The translations under genes and the position numbers were made by a program. Below the pieces are notes generated by a model, which saw only the letters and a list, made by a program, of their open reading frames with translations, did not search any database and was not told the DNA's origin. 64,000 nt of DNA from Curvularia sp. ZM96 (Eukaryota; Ascomycota; Dothideomycetes; Pleosporales; Pleosporaceae), in assembly GCA_022457065.1 (NCBI GenBank), contig JAJGBQ010000004.1, forward strand, positions 3,410,001-3,474,000, given 5' to 3'. Positions 42,405 to 54,662 of the stretch are shown here, in pieces (within the stretch, counting starts at the first letter, position 1; each line of letters starts with the position of its first letter).

Positions 42405-43395
42405 ATGACTGACACTGAGATCCAACAAGGAGACAAAGGTATGCACCCCCTTTTTTCCGCTCTTGCTGCCATCTTAGAGCCCGGCGGAGCCGCGCATAGC
42501 TACATGCCCTTCGGCGCATTGCGCTTACGGGCGCGCGTTGCTTGCGCATCCCAGCGCGTTTGTGTGACTGTGGTCGCCTCAATGACATCTTCATCGAGAA
42601 CGTAGAGCATCATCGCTGACGCGTCTTTTACCAGTCTCATGGAACTGGGGCTCAGGACAGCCCAGTGGCACCGTGGCTGAGGTCAAGGAGCAGGGCGAGC
42701 TTGCCATTGAGTCAAACAAGGGCAACACGATCAAGAAGAATGCCGACCCTGAGAACCCGGCCGTCCACGTCGAGAGGTCAGGCAATGATGTCGTGAAGCG
42801 TGCTTCCGAGCTCCAGATCAACGAGAAGGCCGAAGGTGCCAACGGCGACTCAAAGCACGAGGACAAGAAGGACGAGACTGAGAAATCAGAGGAGAAGCCT
42901 GCAGAATCAGAGACCAAGGAAAATGACAAGCCGGCTGAATCCGAGAAGAAGGATGAAGAAATGAAGGACGCGCCTGCCACCGAGGACAAGAAGGAAGAAC
43001 ACCAAACCAACGGTGAATCCAAGGCCGAAGAGTCCAAGGAGTCGAAAGAAGACACCAAAGACGAAGCATCAGAGGAGAAGTCTGATGAGAAGTCTAACGC
43101 CGATGACAAAGAGGACGACCCAAAGACCGGCGACAAGCGCAAGGTCGAGGAGACGTCCGAGAAGACCAACGGCGCAGACGCCGACGCGGAGGCTGAGAAG
43201 CCTGCTGAGAAGAAGGCAAAGACTGACGATGGAGAGGCTGAAGGCGAGGCCAAGGATGAAACCGAGGCCAAGACACCGGCCAAGAAGGGTGGCCGCCCTA
43301 AGAAGGAGAAGAAGGAGCCTGCAAAGAAGAAAGAGCCCAAGAAGGCTGCCACTGCCGACGGCACACCGCGTCGAAGTGGCAGGAACAAGTCCTAA
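42405..43395 (+). CDS. Hypervirulence-associated (HVA1/DUF2945) Tudor-like domain protein with AT-hook-like tail, 264 aa
   Basis: Exons 42405-42438 and 42635-43395; the intron is unusually long for this locus (196 bases). The first exon codes MTDTEIQQGDK, and the second opens with VSWNWGSGQPSGTVAEV, continuing to GNTIKKNADPENPAVHV and GNDVVKRASEL, which is the DUF2945 Tudor-like fold. The remaining 190 residues are a Glu/Lys/Asp-rich low-complexity region. Near the C-terminus KKGGRPKKEKKE is an AT-hook-like GRP core, suggesting DNA binding. The composition is like nuclear chaperone or chromatin-associated proteins. The domain name comes from a gene associated with hypervirulence; no such role is implied here. 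Confidence 0.85.
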
Positions 43396-44046
43396 GCAGC
43401 CACTCTATGTTGTGGCCCCTAAGCCCGTGTACACGGGCATACAATTTTGGCCAAGATGATGAGCGAGAGCAGTGCAAGGTACAGCAACAATTGAAGAACC
43501 AAAAAAACACAAGGAAGTAACGGTAATGGATGGAAATGGATATGGCAACGGATGGCGGCGCTTCAAGGTCAGGTCTGCTTTGCGTCTGCTACTCCAACGA
43601 CGCGTGTCTTTGTCTTTTTTCTTTTTTCTTGTCGATTTGTTGTATAGTAAAAACCTGTCTACGATCTGTTTCGCACTCTTATGGGGAAGTTGGACAAGGC
43701 GATGCACTCTCAAGGCTAAAAAGATATATCAAATACAACTTGATAAAGCATTTTTCCTGTGTCGATTGCTGTTTGTGCTTGCTTACGTGATGGGCAGCCG
43801 CTGGATGCGGTGCATTGTAAAGATACTAGACTTTATTAAATAGCTCTCATGGTTACTCAGTGTATTGGGTATCTTGAACCTGTGATTCTGAATCTATGAT
43901 CAGTGAAAAAGCCCACGTGAAAGAAAAAGGTCAACACTACTATATCGGCATGCCACCTCAACATTGGATTGACTCTCGGTTCAGTGTATATATATGAGTG
44001 CATAGTATTGCGCTTCTTCTCAGAATCTCCCCCAGTCAAAGACATC
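43396..44046. other. Convergent 3' spacer
   Basis: 650 bases between two stop codons of converging genes. T-rich (for example a T/C run at 43612-43640) with no open frame of interest. Nothing further recognised. Confidence 0.45.
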
Positions 44047-45531
44047 CTATACCTTCACCTTCAACGTCCATCGCCTCCCTATACAGGCCCACCTGCTGAA
44101 CAGAAAGCTGATCAAACTTAAGCCAAGAATAGCACAAAAGAATGCCACCATAGGCTGAGGTCCAACACTCTCCACAAGCTCACCACTAATCGGAATACAG
44201 ACTAGCGTTGCCAAAGAAGCAATGAAGTACATACTCCCGTAGTACCGGCCAAACTCTTCTGCTCTGCACAACTGCCCTACACACGCAGGTGTCAAGGCCA
44301 TCCATGAGCCCGTGCCGAATCCAAATAGCGCCGCAAAAGCGTACAGTGCTGCAAGCGATGTGGTGCCAAAAGGCAACCAAAGAACTAACATCCACAGCAG
44401 AGTGAATAGGATCATGACGAAGAGCGTATTGAACCGGCCAATCTTGTCTGCAATATAACCAGGAAGCAGGCGCCCAAGACAAGAGACCCCATTGAGTGCC
44501 GCAATGAGATAGAAGCCAGTATCGGGCGGAAAGTTTGTGCTGAGCGTCGCGTACGTGGGCAGAATGCCCAAGCCTCCAAAGAGAACCACCTCGAAGCCAA
44601 AAACACTAAGCGTAAACAAGCTCAACCTGAGGTCGCCGTAGATTGAAAGCGATATGATAGCCTTCTTCTTCGCAGCTGCAGAAGGCGGAATACGAGCTTT
44701 CATCAGTACATTTGCGATTGCCAGACAAAACAAGAACACGAAGCCGAGAATACGCAGCGACCACGCATATCCATATTTCGGGAGCGTCGTCCGCAGCACG
44801 AGCGGAATCACCAATCCGCCACAAGAACTCCCCATCATAGCAATACCCTGTGTAAGCCCCCGCCGCTCTTTAAACCAGTGCGCAACGACCGCCAAACTCG
44901 TTGTCGTCAACGCCGCGCCAGCGAAACCTCCCAAAACACCACAGCAAAGAATCATCTGCCAGAACGACCGGCACTCAGCCAGCAGGAAGATCATGACTAG
45001 GAATGCGGCACTGCCCGTCAGTGCAATCCATCGCGGCCCGTAGCGATCGAACAGCGGACCCACCCAGATGCCCAGCGCAAGCGATAAGTAGACGAAGACA
45101 GAAGGTATCCAGCCTATGTCCCGCGCTGACATGGAAGAGAGTTGGTGCTGTCCCCAGTAGTCCTGCAACGTGCCGATCGATACCATGAAGCCGAAGGAAG
45201 GGAAGAGCGTTAGCCAGGCTGAAACGACGACGAGCCAGGCGCGTAGTCCGCCTTCTGGGAAGTCATCTTCGGCATCGACGACGGGGATGCCGGGCTCGGA
45301 GTCATGCTCATCTATAGGCTGCGTCCGGTGTGATCGAGTGTGTCCATGTGATTGAGTTTCGGCTTGTGGGTGTGACGATGGCTTCTCTTCGTTGTCTGGT
45401 CTGGATCGACTTGTTATCTTGGACACTGTTCGGCGCAGTGGATCCCAGATTTCTTCGGGCTCGTTGTAGATTCTGATGTCGGCTGGTGTCGGTACGTTTT
45501 GTTGGTCTGTGATATTTGCAATTGGGTCCAT
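44047..45531 (-). CDS. MFS transporter, monocarboxylate-permease type (MCT/Mch-like), 494 aa
   Basis: Single exon from the ATG at 45531. Residues 1-90 are hydrophilic. DFPEGGLRAWLVVVSAW at the first span is the MCT-type motif of fungal Mch/Esbp6 proteins. About twelve spans follow, with a GPLFDRYGPRW loop (between spans 2 and 3), VAHWFKERRGLTQGIAMMGSSCGG (span 5), and a KIGRFN segment after span 8. Fungal members transport monocarboxylates or riboflavin, or have unknown substrates. It is divergent from the sugar/quinate-type transporter starting at 47388. Confidence 0.88.
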   Translation of the reverse strand: MDPIANITDQQNVPTPADIRIYNEPEEIWDPLRRTVSKITSRSRPDNEEKPSSHPQAETQSHGHTRSHRTQPIDEHDSEPGIPVVDAEDDFPEGGLRAWLVVVSAWLTLFPSFGFMVSIGTLQDYWGQHQLSSMSARDIGWIPSVFVYLSLALGIWVGPLFDRYGPRWIALTGSAAFLVMIFLLAECRSFWQMILCCGVLGGFAGAALTTTSLAVVAHWFKERRGLTQGIAMMGSSCGGLVIPLVLRTTLPKYGYAWSLRILGFVFLFCLAIANVLMKARIPPSAAAKKKAIISLSIYGDLRLSLFTLSVFGFEVVLFGGLGILPTYATLSTNFPPDTGFYLIAALNGVSCLGRLLPGYIADKIGRFNTLFVMILFTLLWMLVLWLPFGTTSLAALYAFAALFGFGTGSWMALTPACVGQLCRAEEFGRYYGSMYFIASLATLVCIPISGELVESVGPQPMVAFFCAILGLSLISFLFSRWACIGRRWTLKVKV

Positions 45532-47387
45532 GGTGATGGGAAAGGATTGTTCTTGGGTCTATATCTCCAGCGGAAAAAAGTTTTGAGGTATGCAGAAGTG
45601 TGAAAAAAAAGTCAAGGGGTTCTCAATGCGGGCCAAAACCACACGAAAACCACAAGAAGAGTGATCTCAAGTCGACCTAGAAATCTTCTAACATTATAAA
45701 TACAAACGTCACTCCCGGGATCTTATACCCTTATACAGTAGAGCTGCACTGCAGTGCCTTGGCAGTCCACGACATATACACTGTGGGACAATAAACTTCG
45801 CAGGCGGGCGGACGTATGGCAAGCAGCGTTTTCTCAACATGCGTTCACTTAAAAAAACATGCATATGTTGCGCCCTATCGGTTCAAAAAGGGCGTACTTT
45901 AGTGGGGGTTCTAGATGGTGGTGCCCCGCAATACAACCAAAGGAACGGATGTGGTTGGCTGGTCTGAAGACTATTGGTCGGAGTAAGGAGTATATCACTT
46001 GGTACTCCGAATCGTTCGAAGTAGGGAGCGTTGGAGGTCCGAGAGCGCGGATTAGGTTGCAGGGATGGAGTGCTTTAGGGTTGGAGGAACGGAACAGATC
46101 TGCGTTTCGTAGTGAGGTATGAGCTGCGCGAGGCTGAAAATTGTGGATAACTAAAGTCCTGGGTAAGAACTGGGATATGGCTATAGTTAGCTGCAACCAC
46201 TTTTGCATGTACCTGCATCCACTTCGGAACTGCTCCGCAAAGGTTGTATCGATGTAGCTCTCTAAGTCTGTAACCGCCGCTTTCCTTTGTCGGTGGTATG
46301 GTCTCTTAATCGTCGGTGCTGGGCTCGATACGAAGATTGCCATGTTAGCCGAGCCGAGTTTTGTCACAGGAGATTTCACTACTGAAAGTTCTTCCTGACT
46401 GTGAGTACACATCAGTTAGATCTCGTTATGAGATCAATGCTGTTGATGGGAATATTGTACTGACGTGCCAAGAAATTCGCAGGCGCTTCGCAAATGAAGT
46501 TTTACGCCAGCGTGATCATTCAGAACGTACCATCTGATGCTACCATTGTCATTAGCAGAAATGCTTATATCCAAGAACGTGATCAGACGCATACGACCTC
46601 AAGTCCCAAGACATATTTCCCATTTGGGTAATTTTGTTCAAGCATCGATTGCGGTGACTTCCATCCAACGAGAGCTCAACGCCAGCACCCAACGCTGGAC
46701 CCGCCATCGCAAATGGCTGGGTCGGTGTAGCCTCGGACCCAGGCAAAAGACACGCTATGCTGCGATGAGTGCTGAGACAGCGATGGCCCAATAGCACCTT
46801 GACGTTGCACTGAGCATCGGCAACTCATACACGCTTTGTTCTTGGCCTCCTTGTCTCCACGCGAGACCGAGGAAATACCTGCCAGCCATCGATTTATCCG
46901 TAGCTAAGCCGAAAAGCCGCCAGTCAGGCAAGGCACTATTGTCAGCACGTGCGCCCGACATGCAGCACTAAGCATTGCGGCGCTTTGGCAAAAAATCGCT
47001 TGGGAAGGCTTGTCTTCGTCCTCTTCAGCCGCATTATGTTATAGATTGCTCGAAGCAATCCGAGTCGATTTGCGCCAGACGACGGCAGTTCTTCAAACAC
47101 TCGGAATGACAGGAATTTAACTTTGAGCTGACCTCCAGCCATCACGGTTAACAGCAAGCGACTGGTGGAGAAAAATAAAACTGGGTCTGCGGAGAGTGTC
47201 CTCCTCAACGGGCACCGGAATGTGGAGTCTGGGGTCGGCGACGCGGCCCCAGAAAGATAGCAACGCAAAGACCGAAGGATGAGCTTGCCGATGGTGCCAC
47301 TTAAGTAATCATCTGGCCTTTGCAATAGAAAAGCTTCGCCCGCCCTCTCTTTCCTCAAGCAGGCTCGCCTACCCAGTGAACGACAAG
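45532..47387. promoter_or_regulatory. Long divergent region between two MFS transporter genes
   Basis: 1.86 kb between two start codons facing apart. A TATAAAT at 45695-45701 lies about 165 bases from the minus-strand ATG. A minus-strand frame of 187 codons at 45849-46412 and a 138-codon frame at 46942-47358 exist but lack domains or plausible splices. I see no repeat. Such long spacers are common before regulated transporter genes. Confidence 0.4.
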
Positions 47388-49060
47388 ATGCCGTCCGCTT
47401 TCTTCAAAAACCGCAGGGTCTATCTGTTGACTGGCGTTGCCTACATGGGCTCGCTGCTCTTCGGTGCGTACAATACTTGTCTTCCCCTCCAAGAAAACAC
47501 CATCGCTGACAATCGTTACAGGATATGACACCGGAGTCATGGGCAGTGTTCTTGCGCTGAAGTCTTTCAAGAAGGATTTCGGCTTGCCGACAACAAAATC
47601 CGGCTTCGCTGACGAGAAGAACGCCTCGGTGTCTTCCAACGTCGTGTCGCTGCTAACAGCCGGGTGCTTCTTCGGTGCCATAGGCGCGGCATGGCTGAAT
47701 GAACGCTTCGGCCGACGATACTCTCTCATGGGTCTGGCCCTCGTCTTTCTCATCGGTGCCGCGATTCAGACTGGCGCTCATCACGAGATTGGTCTCATCT
47801 ACGCTGGACGCGTCATCGCGGGTCTTGGAATCGGCGGCATGTCTTCTATCACACCCGTATTTGTGTCTGAGAGTGCACCGCCAGCTGTTCGTGGACGTAT
47901 TGCAGGTCTCTTCCAGGAGTTTCTGGTTATCGGTAGTACATTTGCTTACTGGCTTGGATACGGCGTCAACCTGCATATGCCTAGCAATACTAAGCAATGG
48001 AGGGTCCCGGTGGCGATGCAGCTTGTTCCAGGTGGCATTATGTTGATTGGTCTGTTCTTCCTGAAGGAATCTCCTCGTTGGCTGATGTCCAAGGGTCGAC
48101 ACGAGGAGGCTGTCGAGTCTCTCTGCTTCATTCGCTGCGAGACGCCTGATAGTCCAGAGGTTCAACAGGAACTGGCAGAGATACGTGCTGCCGTTGAGGA
48201 AGAACTGAACCAAACCGAGGGAATCACCTGGAAAGAGTGCCTTCTCCCTGGAAACCGGTACAGGTTCATTACTGGATTTGTTCTTATGTTCTGGCAGCAG
48301 TTTAGCGGCACAAACTCCATTGGTAAGTCTGCCATGTCTTGGAGACTGAAAGCAAGTTTACTGATTTTGTCTAGGTTACTACGCACCGCAGATCTTCCAG
48401 GCTATCGGCGTATCTGCTTCCAATGCTTCTCTGTTTGCAACTGGTATCTATGGCACTGTTAAAGTCATCACCACGGGAATCTTTCTCCTCGTTGGTATCG
48501 ATTTCCTCGGCCGTAAGAAGTCCCTCATGGCCGGTGCGTTATGGATGTCATCCATGATGTTCATTATCGGCGCAATTTTGGCAACCCACCCACCGAACCC
48601 CAAGTCAGACACTGTGAGCTCAGCATCCATGGCAATGGCAGCTATGATATACCTCTACGTGATTGGTTACTCGGCTTCCTGGGGTCCGGTCCCATGGGTC
48701 TACCTGTCTGAGATCTTCCCCACGCGCCTGCGTTCGTACGGTGTCGGCATGGGCGCTGCAACACAGTGGCTCTTCAACTTTGTCATCACAAAGATTACTC
48801 CTGAAGCTGTCAACCACATTGGCTGGAGGACATTCCTCATGTTTGGCATCTTCTGTCTTGCCATGAGTGTCTTTGCTACTTTCTTCATCAAGGAGACAAA
48901 GGGAAAGAGTCTGGAGGAGATTGATATCCTCTTCGGTGATGTTTCGGTTGAGCAGCGTAGGTGGGATGTCGAGGCTAGTATGAAGGAGGAGCAGCGCAAG
49001 CAGTCGGTTACTTATGCGGAGGATGCTACCGAGCTTGATAACCGCGCGGGTAAAAACTGA
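47388..49060 (+). CDS. MFS sugar/quinate-permease-type transporter, 520 aa
   Basis: Exons 47388-47463, 47522-48322 and 48375-49060. The first exon codes MPSAFFKNRRVYLLTGVAY, and the first splice falls inside the FGYDTGVMG motif of span 1. Further sugar-transporter signatures are NERFGRRYSLMG, GRVIAGLGIGGMSS, VSESAPPAVRGR, KESPRWLMSKGRHEEA, QQFSGTNSIGYYAPQIF and YLSEIFPTRLRSYGVG. The C-terminal ETKGKSLEEIDILFG motif ends the core. The VMGSVLA ending of span 1 and the ISGYV-like helix pattern resemble fungal quinate permease (QutD/Qa-y) proteins more than hexose carriers, but the substrate cannot be decided from sequence by eye. Twelve spans are expected. Confidence 0.9.
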
Positions 49061-49843
49061 GTAGCCTGTTGCTGTTGAGGGGGTGTTTACTGGGTTGTAA
49101 TGAACCCCTGTTTGTCTATAGTTTGATATCTAGACATACTTCTGTTGTCTCCTGGTGTTGTAACGGCCTAGTATTCAATAATGATCTTATGCCTAAAACA
49201 AGTTTCGATGAGATGCTGCACTGATCTTCACTTTCGGTTGTGAAAGTATCTGACGCATAACTAAGGACTGCTATATTGACGCCATTCAATTATACTAGTC
49301 GATCTATGTGAAGAAGAGCAAGCACACCCGAAGTTTATTAATAGGTAGAACCTTAGATAAGCTGCTGGGGCAGTGTTAAGTCTAGGAACACAGGGAAGAT
49401 GGAATTCGGCTCAGTGGATGGGCAACCATGTCACATTACGTTTGATTCATGCATCAACAACGAGAAGGAACACGTCTTGCTCTTGTTCACTTTACGTCTC
49501 AGCACTTGGTAAAAGCAGTGGGTTAGTTAAAGGCTAATCACGTGAGTCGTGACTGCGACGGGGTAACGGAACGGGAAAACCAGCTGCCGACGATCCTTGG
49601 TGTTTGTCTTGTTTGCATCTCCGATAGCCAACTCTGGCCAGACAACAGCAGCAACACACGACCAACACCCCTTTTAACATATTGCAGCGACCCGTATCCG
49701 TTTCAAAGATACGTCTAGAAACTCTAGTTCACAAAACACTCCTCGAATATTCTCGACTGCATCTTCTTCCGTGAAACCACCTTTTGCGGCGGCAAACTCC
49801 ATACATACACCAAGAGCGGCGGACCAGACACAGGGAGAACACA
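49061..49843. other. Intergenic region before ARL1
   Basis: 783 bases with the transporter 3' end on the left and the ARL1 promoter on the right. AT-rich in 49130-49380. No gene recognised. Confidence 0.4.
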
Positions 49844-50598
49844 ATGGGCGGCTATTTATCAACGTTTACGAAGTTGATATGGTCAAAGAAGGAAATACGG
49901 ATACTGATCCTTGGGCTTGTGAGGCAGTCCTAGACAGCCTGGAGGGGTCGTGAGGCTAATTGTAAATGCAGGACAACGCTGGCAAGACAACGTTGCTGTA
50001 CAGACTGAAGGTACGTATGGTACAGTGTTGCAAAAGGATGAAAGGAAATGAGAGCAATCATCTTACACTGCCGAAAACTGGAGTATATGCTAACGAACAG
50101 CACTAGATCGGAGAAGTAGTCACAACGATACCAACAATAGGCTTCAACGTTGAATCAGTAACATACAAAAACTTGAACTTCAATGTCTGGGTATGTCGTC
50201 CCATAATCCTCCAGTCATACCGATCACAAAGGCCTAACAGTCTTTAGGACCTAGGAGGTCAAACCTCAATCCGCCCCTACTGGCGCTGCTACTACGCCAA
50301 CACCGCCGCCGTCATATTCGTCATTGACAGCACCGATATCGAGCGTCTCACTACCGCATCCGAAGAACTGCGCGCCATGCTCAACGAAGAAGAGCTCCGC
50401 GATGCCGCACTCCTCGTTTTCGCAAACAAACAGGATCAACCAGGCGCAAAGGGGGCAGGCGAGATCAGCGAGGCTCTACGGCTGGGCGAGCTCAAGGACA
50501 GGAATTGGAGCATCGTCGCGTGTAGCGCTGTCGACGGAAGGGGTGTGCAGGAGGGTATGGATTGGCTCGTGAGCAATGTAGGAGACGGACAGAATTAA
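49844..50598 (+). CDS. ARL1: Arl1-type ADP-ribosylation-factor-like GTPase, 182 aa
   Basis: Four exons: 49844-49918, 49972-50010, 50107-50190 and 50248-50598, each a multiple of three. The ATG gives MGGYLSTFTKLIWSKKE; Gly2 is the usual N-myristoylation site. GTPase motifs are GLDNAGKTTLL (P-loop, spanning the first splice), PTIGFNVE (switch I), WDLGGQTSIRPYWRCYY (switch II, with DLGGQ), NKQD (guanine specificity) and SAVDG. The WDLGGQTSIRPYW sequence points to Arl1 rather than Arf1. Arl1 works at the trans-Golgi, recruiting GRIP-domain golgins. It converges with the DUF3433 gene, stop codons about 300 bases apart. Confidence 0.95.
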
Positions 50599-50898
50599 AG
50601 GCGAACGGAAGAAGAATATGAGAGAAAGATTACATAAGGCATTCAAACGCAATCATCAGGGTAGCAAACGATGTAGATGACGCGGCAACATACGTGTCCT
50701 AGCGGTTATACCAGCATCAAAGGGCGTTTTGGGCGCAAGGGTCCAGAGTATAGGGAGTTAGTGCTAGTTGCTGGGTTGCATTTTCCAATGTCAAGGGCGA
50801 GCCTAATAATGCAGAGAAGGTTCCTAGATGTACATTGTAATCACAGAGGACGCGATGCTTGCTACGCTTTGCTGATATAGCATTCGTATTATTCCTAT

Positions 50899-53659
50899 CT
50901 AGTAATGTTCCCATTCAGTATCCCTACCCGGCCTTAACCTCCCTTCGGTCCAATCTTTGCCGTACACATAGGCACTATGGATCTCCTCTTCATCGATGCC
51001 CAAATGATCTTCGCCGTCGCGTCCTCGAAACCAGCCCAATGCATACGTCTTGCCAGTCTTCTCGAGATGTCGCGTCATCTTGCTCGAGTTGAATTTCTCC
51101 GTGTCGATGAAACTGACGAGCATCTTGGACTGGTGGATATAAGCAAGCACGCTCGCCATAGTGCCGATCTGGCGCGGCATAAACTTATGACTGCGTTTTG
51201 CGTAGGTGACGAGGGCGATGCCGATGAGGTAGAGGAGGATGAGCATGGCTAGGGTGAAACTCGTCCAGAAACTGCGAAAGGTTTGGTCCGTGTTGTAACG
51301 GTCTTTGGCATCGTTGAAATTGCCGTCGTGGTCATCGTCCGTATCTTTGCCGCCGTGTCCCGGGATGAATTTTTTGCCGTCAACGCTAATGGAGGAGACG
51401 CAGACGGTTAAGATTTCTGCGAGAACGGAGCCAAAGGCGACGAACATGACGAGGTAGTGGCGGTTGAAGAAAGCTTTGATGGGGAGCCAGAGTGGGTTCG
51501 TGCCGGCGTAGTCCAAGGTGAGCGTTTTGGCTGGGGCGTGTCGGAGAGAAAGAAGGTAGAAAGGCTGTAGCATGCGGATGTCGCAGTTCATGGTGTTCCA
51601 GAGGATGCGGATTACGGTTGCTAGGCCGGTCATGATCCAGGGGAAGTTCGCTTTTATGACACTGAGATCATCCACAAAGGTAAAAACAGGCACCGCTACG
51701 GTGAACACTATGAGGAAGATGATGAAGGGAATACCGGTTCGATATCGTAGCATCAACGGCCTGGGGTCAGAACCGTGCTCGTGTATCTTTTCTTTACTAT
51801 CCTTGATGTATTCACCCTGCCAAAGAGAGCTCTTATGCAGGATGTACCTCCGATTTCGAAGCTTTTTGTGAATTTGGTCCAAGGGCGCGCAGTCCAGTCC
51901 TTTGAAGTCGGCAAGAATATGACTTTTGGTAGCCATGGCTGCGATGCCTGCGATGCCCTTGGGATCTGATTGCAGACCGCTTTTTCGTCGCATGGCATAC
52001 ATCAATGCTCCGCCGCAGCATGCCACGGTGATGAGACATGCTGATACAGCCCTGGACCAAACCGGCTGAACTCTGATTGATTTCAATCCTGTGACGTCAA
52101 GGTCCGACTCTGATGAATGCATATATAAAGAGGAGGACTGAAGAACTGGGACCAGACTGCTAGCAATCAAGGTTCCCAGAGAGCTGTAGATGACAGCATA
52201 TTGCTTGTGGCGGAGGGCTCTGAGTGGTACCAACCAGCTCATGAAGGTGAGGTAGTCCATATTTAGTGACTCTCCTGCAGTGGCGCCAGTCTTCTTGGAC
52301 AGCTGGTAAAATGGCTCCAAGCGTTTTACTTCAAAATCCGACATTTGCCAGAGTACGCCGTAGAAGACGAATATCATGATCGGTGCGTATTTCCACGCAA
52401 AATATATGGACGGGTCCATCGCACTTACCGATTCAAAATTGGTTAAGCCGCCATTTTCGGAATCCTCATCGACTGCACGCATAGAGCGTTGACAGAGATA
52501 CTCCTGTACGCCTGCAAGCGAGAGTGCAATAACAACAAGAATTAGTATCCACCACTGACTCATGGTGGTAGGTCGCCAGTTTGGCATCTGAGGATCTGCC
52601 AATGCATCAGTTTGAAGATTTGGGAGTATTGTATGGAAGCGCACCTTCTGGGAAGAAATAACTCGTCTCTTCCCCCTTTCGAATGAGGCCAGCTTCGGCG
52701 GTAAGACTCCTCATTGATTCAAAGTCCCGCGCGAAGCCCTCAAACTCGCTAATGTCAATGGGGACTTCTGCTGAAACCGCGACGACTTGTCCAGTTTTCT
52801 CGGCTTCGACCTGGGCTTCCTTGGCCTGTTCTTCCGCTCTATCGTCTGCGGACAGTATTCGTCGATGGCCCGGAAAATACCCGGGAACTGGTCCTGCAGG
52901 TGTGTGCGTAAAGGGTTTGTGGAAGATGGATGTCATACCAGCACCTAGCTGGGCCTCCAGGCTCTCGAATTCCGCGGCGTGAGTGGCCTCGTCTAGTTCC
53001 TGGGCTCTCGTGGTTGCTTCGGTTTTGCCATTTTCAATCGACTGTCCTTCATATGTTTTCATTGGCAGTCCTCCAAAAGAACTCAAATCATATCCGATAG
53101 GTTCGTCACATTCTTCCAGGCCTTTAAGCCTACCCTTTGAAGCTACTGCCTCTTCGTCATCTAGTCGGTTATAACGACCGCCTCTGAAGGATCCTCTATT
53201 CAGCAAGGCGAGTCGGTCTAACACCTTCCGTGTCCTGCCATTGCTCTTATCCAACGGCGGTAATGTGCTTTCTGGGGTAAAGATAGATGCAATAGGGTCA
53301 TATGCAGTTTCCTCGGTAAAATTAGACAGTTTTGGTGCAGGAGGCGCAGGAGCAGCAGGTATGCGATACGAAGTCCCGGAAGCGGGGTCCAGAGGTGAAG
53401 GAAATGATCGTCGCCTTGCTTCAGAGGCACTACTAGGAGACTCAAGTGGAGATACCAATGATGGGGTCGATGGAAAGAGTTGAGAAATTCTGTTCGAGCC
53501 TGAATCGGTTCTGCGAGGAAGCGATGGACGTGCTCGAGCCGGTGGAGGTTCTCTGGTTGTCGGAGATCCAACGCGCAATGCAGAAGGAACTGCATATGCT
53601 GACTGGCCTCTGTCTATTACAGGAGAACCAACCTGGAGGACGGTCGGTACGTCTGACAT
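50899..53659 (-). CDS. DUF3433-type multi-pass membrane protein, 903 aa
   Basis: Two exons: 53659-52645 and 52595-50899. The splice (GAAG/ATCC) joins YFFPE to DPQMPNWRPTT. Residues 1-330 are hydrophilic and disordered, with many Pro/Ser. The membrane part begins at MSQWWILILVVIALSLAGVQEY and repeats a two-unit plan: APIMIFVFYGVLWQMSDFEVKRLEPFYQLSK, then later PWIMTGLATVIRILWNTMNCDIRMLQPFYLLSL. The repeated R-x-L-x-P-F-Y motif (LEPFYQLS and LQPFYLLS) is the DUF3433 hallmark. About eight spans are expected. Biochemical function unknown to me; some database entries for this family carry an unrelated purine-synthesis name, which should be ignored. Confidence 0.88.
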
Positions 53660-54581
53660 GGCTGCTATCCGCGTCTTGGGTAGCGCAAGCGTGACCTATG
53701 ATGATTGTTCATGTATTGAGTGCTCGACGGGCGTAATTGGCAGCGATGGCAGGCTGAAAAAGAGGAGAAAAGCAGAAAAGCAGCAATCTGCAAGACTGCA
53801 CACACGTGGCTGAAGACGCTTTACAACGTGTGCCGCGCGCGTCAGTCTTGTTCCGTCACATCGAGATGGCGCATGCAGATGTGTCTCAACAAGTATTTTC
53901 AGGGAAAGCGGTTGTGTACTCAGGCACGGTGCGACTCGACGAGTCGGTGAGTTACTTTGGGAGGCTTCTGTGCCTGGTTTTGGGGCTGAGTAGATAGACG
54001 GATAGGTACCTCAGCTCAGCCCTGACCGGAGCTGAGTTGCTAACTGACTGACGACCAGTAGACAGCCGATGTCGCGCGATGTCAGGGGAACAGCCAATGA
54101 AGCGAGAAGACGAGATGGAAAAATGGGGTTTTTGCGAGCTATAGTCACATGCTCGTATTGCTCTAGTAGTTAGGCATTGCAAATGGGTGGTGCTAATTAT
54201 ACACCGCGGAAGAGCAAGACTTTCAAGGTTCGCTTGCGTTTGCCGGGTCTGGGCTGGTGGTGGCGGGCGACTATTGGGGGCTAAAACCAGTGCCATCGCT
54301 CACGCGGCACGTGAGTGGATGCGCTGAAAGGAGAACACAATTGCAAGCAGAAGGATTAGATGAACGAGGTATAAAAGACGTTCTAAGCCTGCTCATCTTC
54401 CCTATGACTGGTTGCGCAACAATTGACGTCAGGATGCCGGGGTGAGTGCTGGCCATTCGCTGATTGCCCACATCTGCAGGGCCCGTGAGCCCCTCGTCAG
54501 CCAAATGCCGTCTCTACCCATGTAGTGCATGATATCTTTGGTGCAGGGGATTGCTTATGGAATTGTTGGACAAATTTGGTA
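53660..54581. other. Spacer between the DUF3433 gene and the transposon
   Basis: 922 bases up to and including the left TA. It holds the DUF3433 promoter. A small hairpin (CTCAGCTC...GAGCTGAG, near 54010-54040) is visible. No gene recognised. Confidence 0.4.
54580..54581. repeat. Left TA target-site duplication
   Basis: TA directly outside the left inverted repeat, matched by TA at 56411-56412. TA duplication is the mark of Tc1/mariner/pogo insertion. Confidence 0.85.
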
Positions 54582-54626
54582 ACGTGCCCCACCAGTCACC
54601 GGCCGACACCAGTCACCGGCCACCCC
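54582..54626 (+). repeat. Left terminal inverted repeat, 45 bp, with an internal 15-bp duplication
   Basis: Starts ACGTGCCCC and contains CACCAGTCACCGGCC twice (54590-54604 and 54607-54621) two bases apart. Identity to the right repeat is 45 of 45. Two copies per end could be a double transposase-binding site. Confidence 0.95.
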
Positions 54627-54662
54627 ACCCAACCTGACCCGACGCTCTACACAACCACCACA

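Noticed and set aside
42591..43388. 265-codon minus-strand frame opposite the Tudor-domain gene
   Set aside because: Ser/Phe-rich shadow of a Glu/Lys-rich region; the plus strand has a recognisable domain and splice.
45849..46412. 187-codon minus-strand frame between the two MFS genes
   Set aside because: Starts with ATG but has no domain, mixed composition and an overlapping plus-strand frame. Could be a real small gene, but nothing supports it beyond length.
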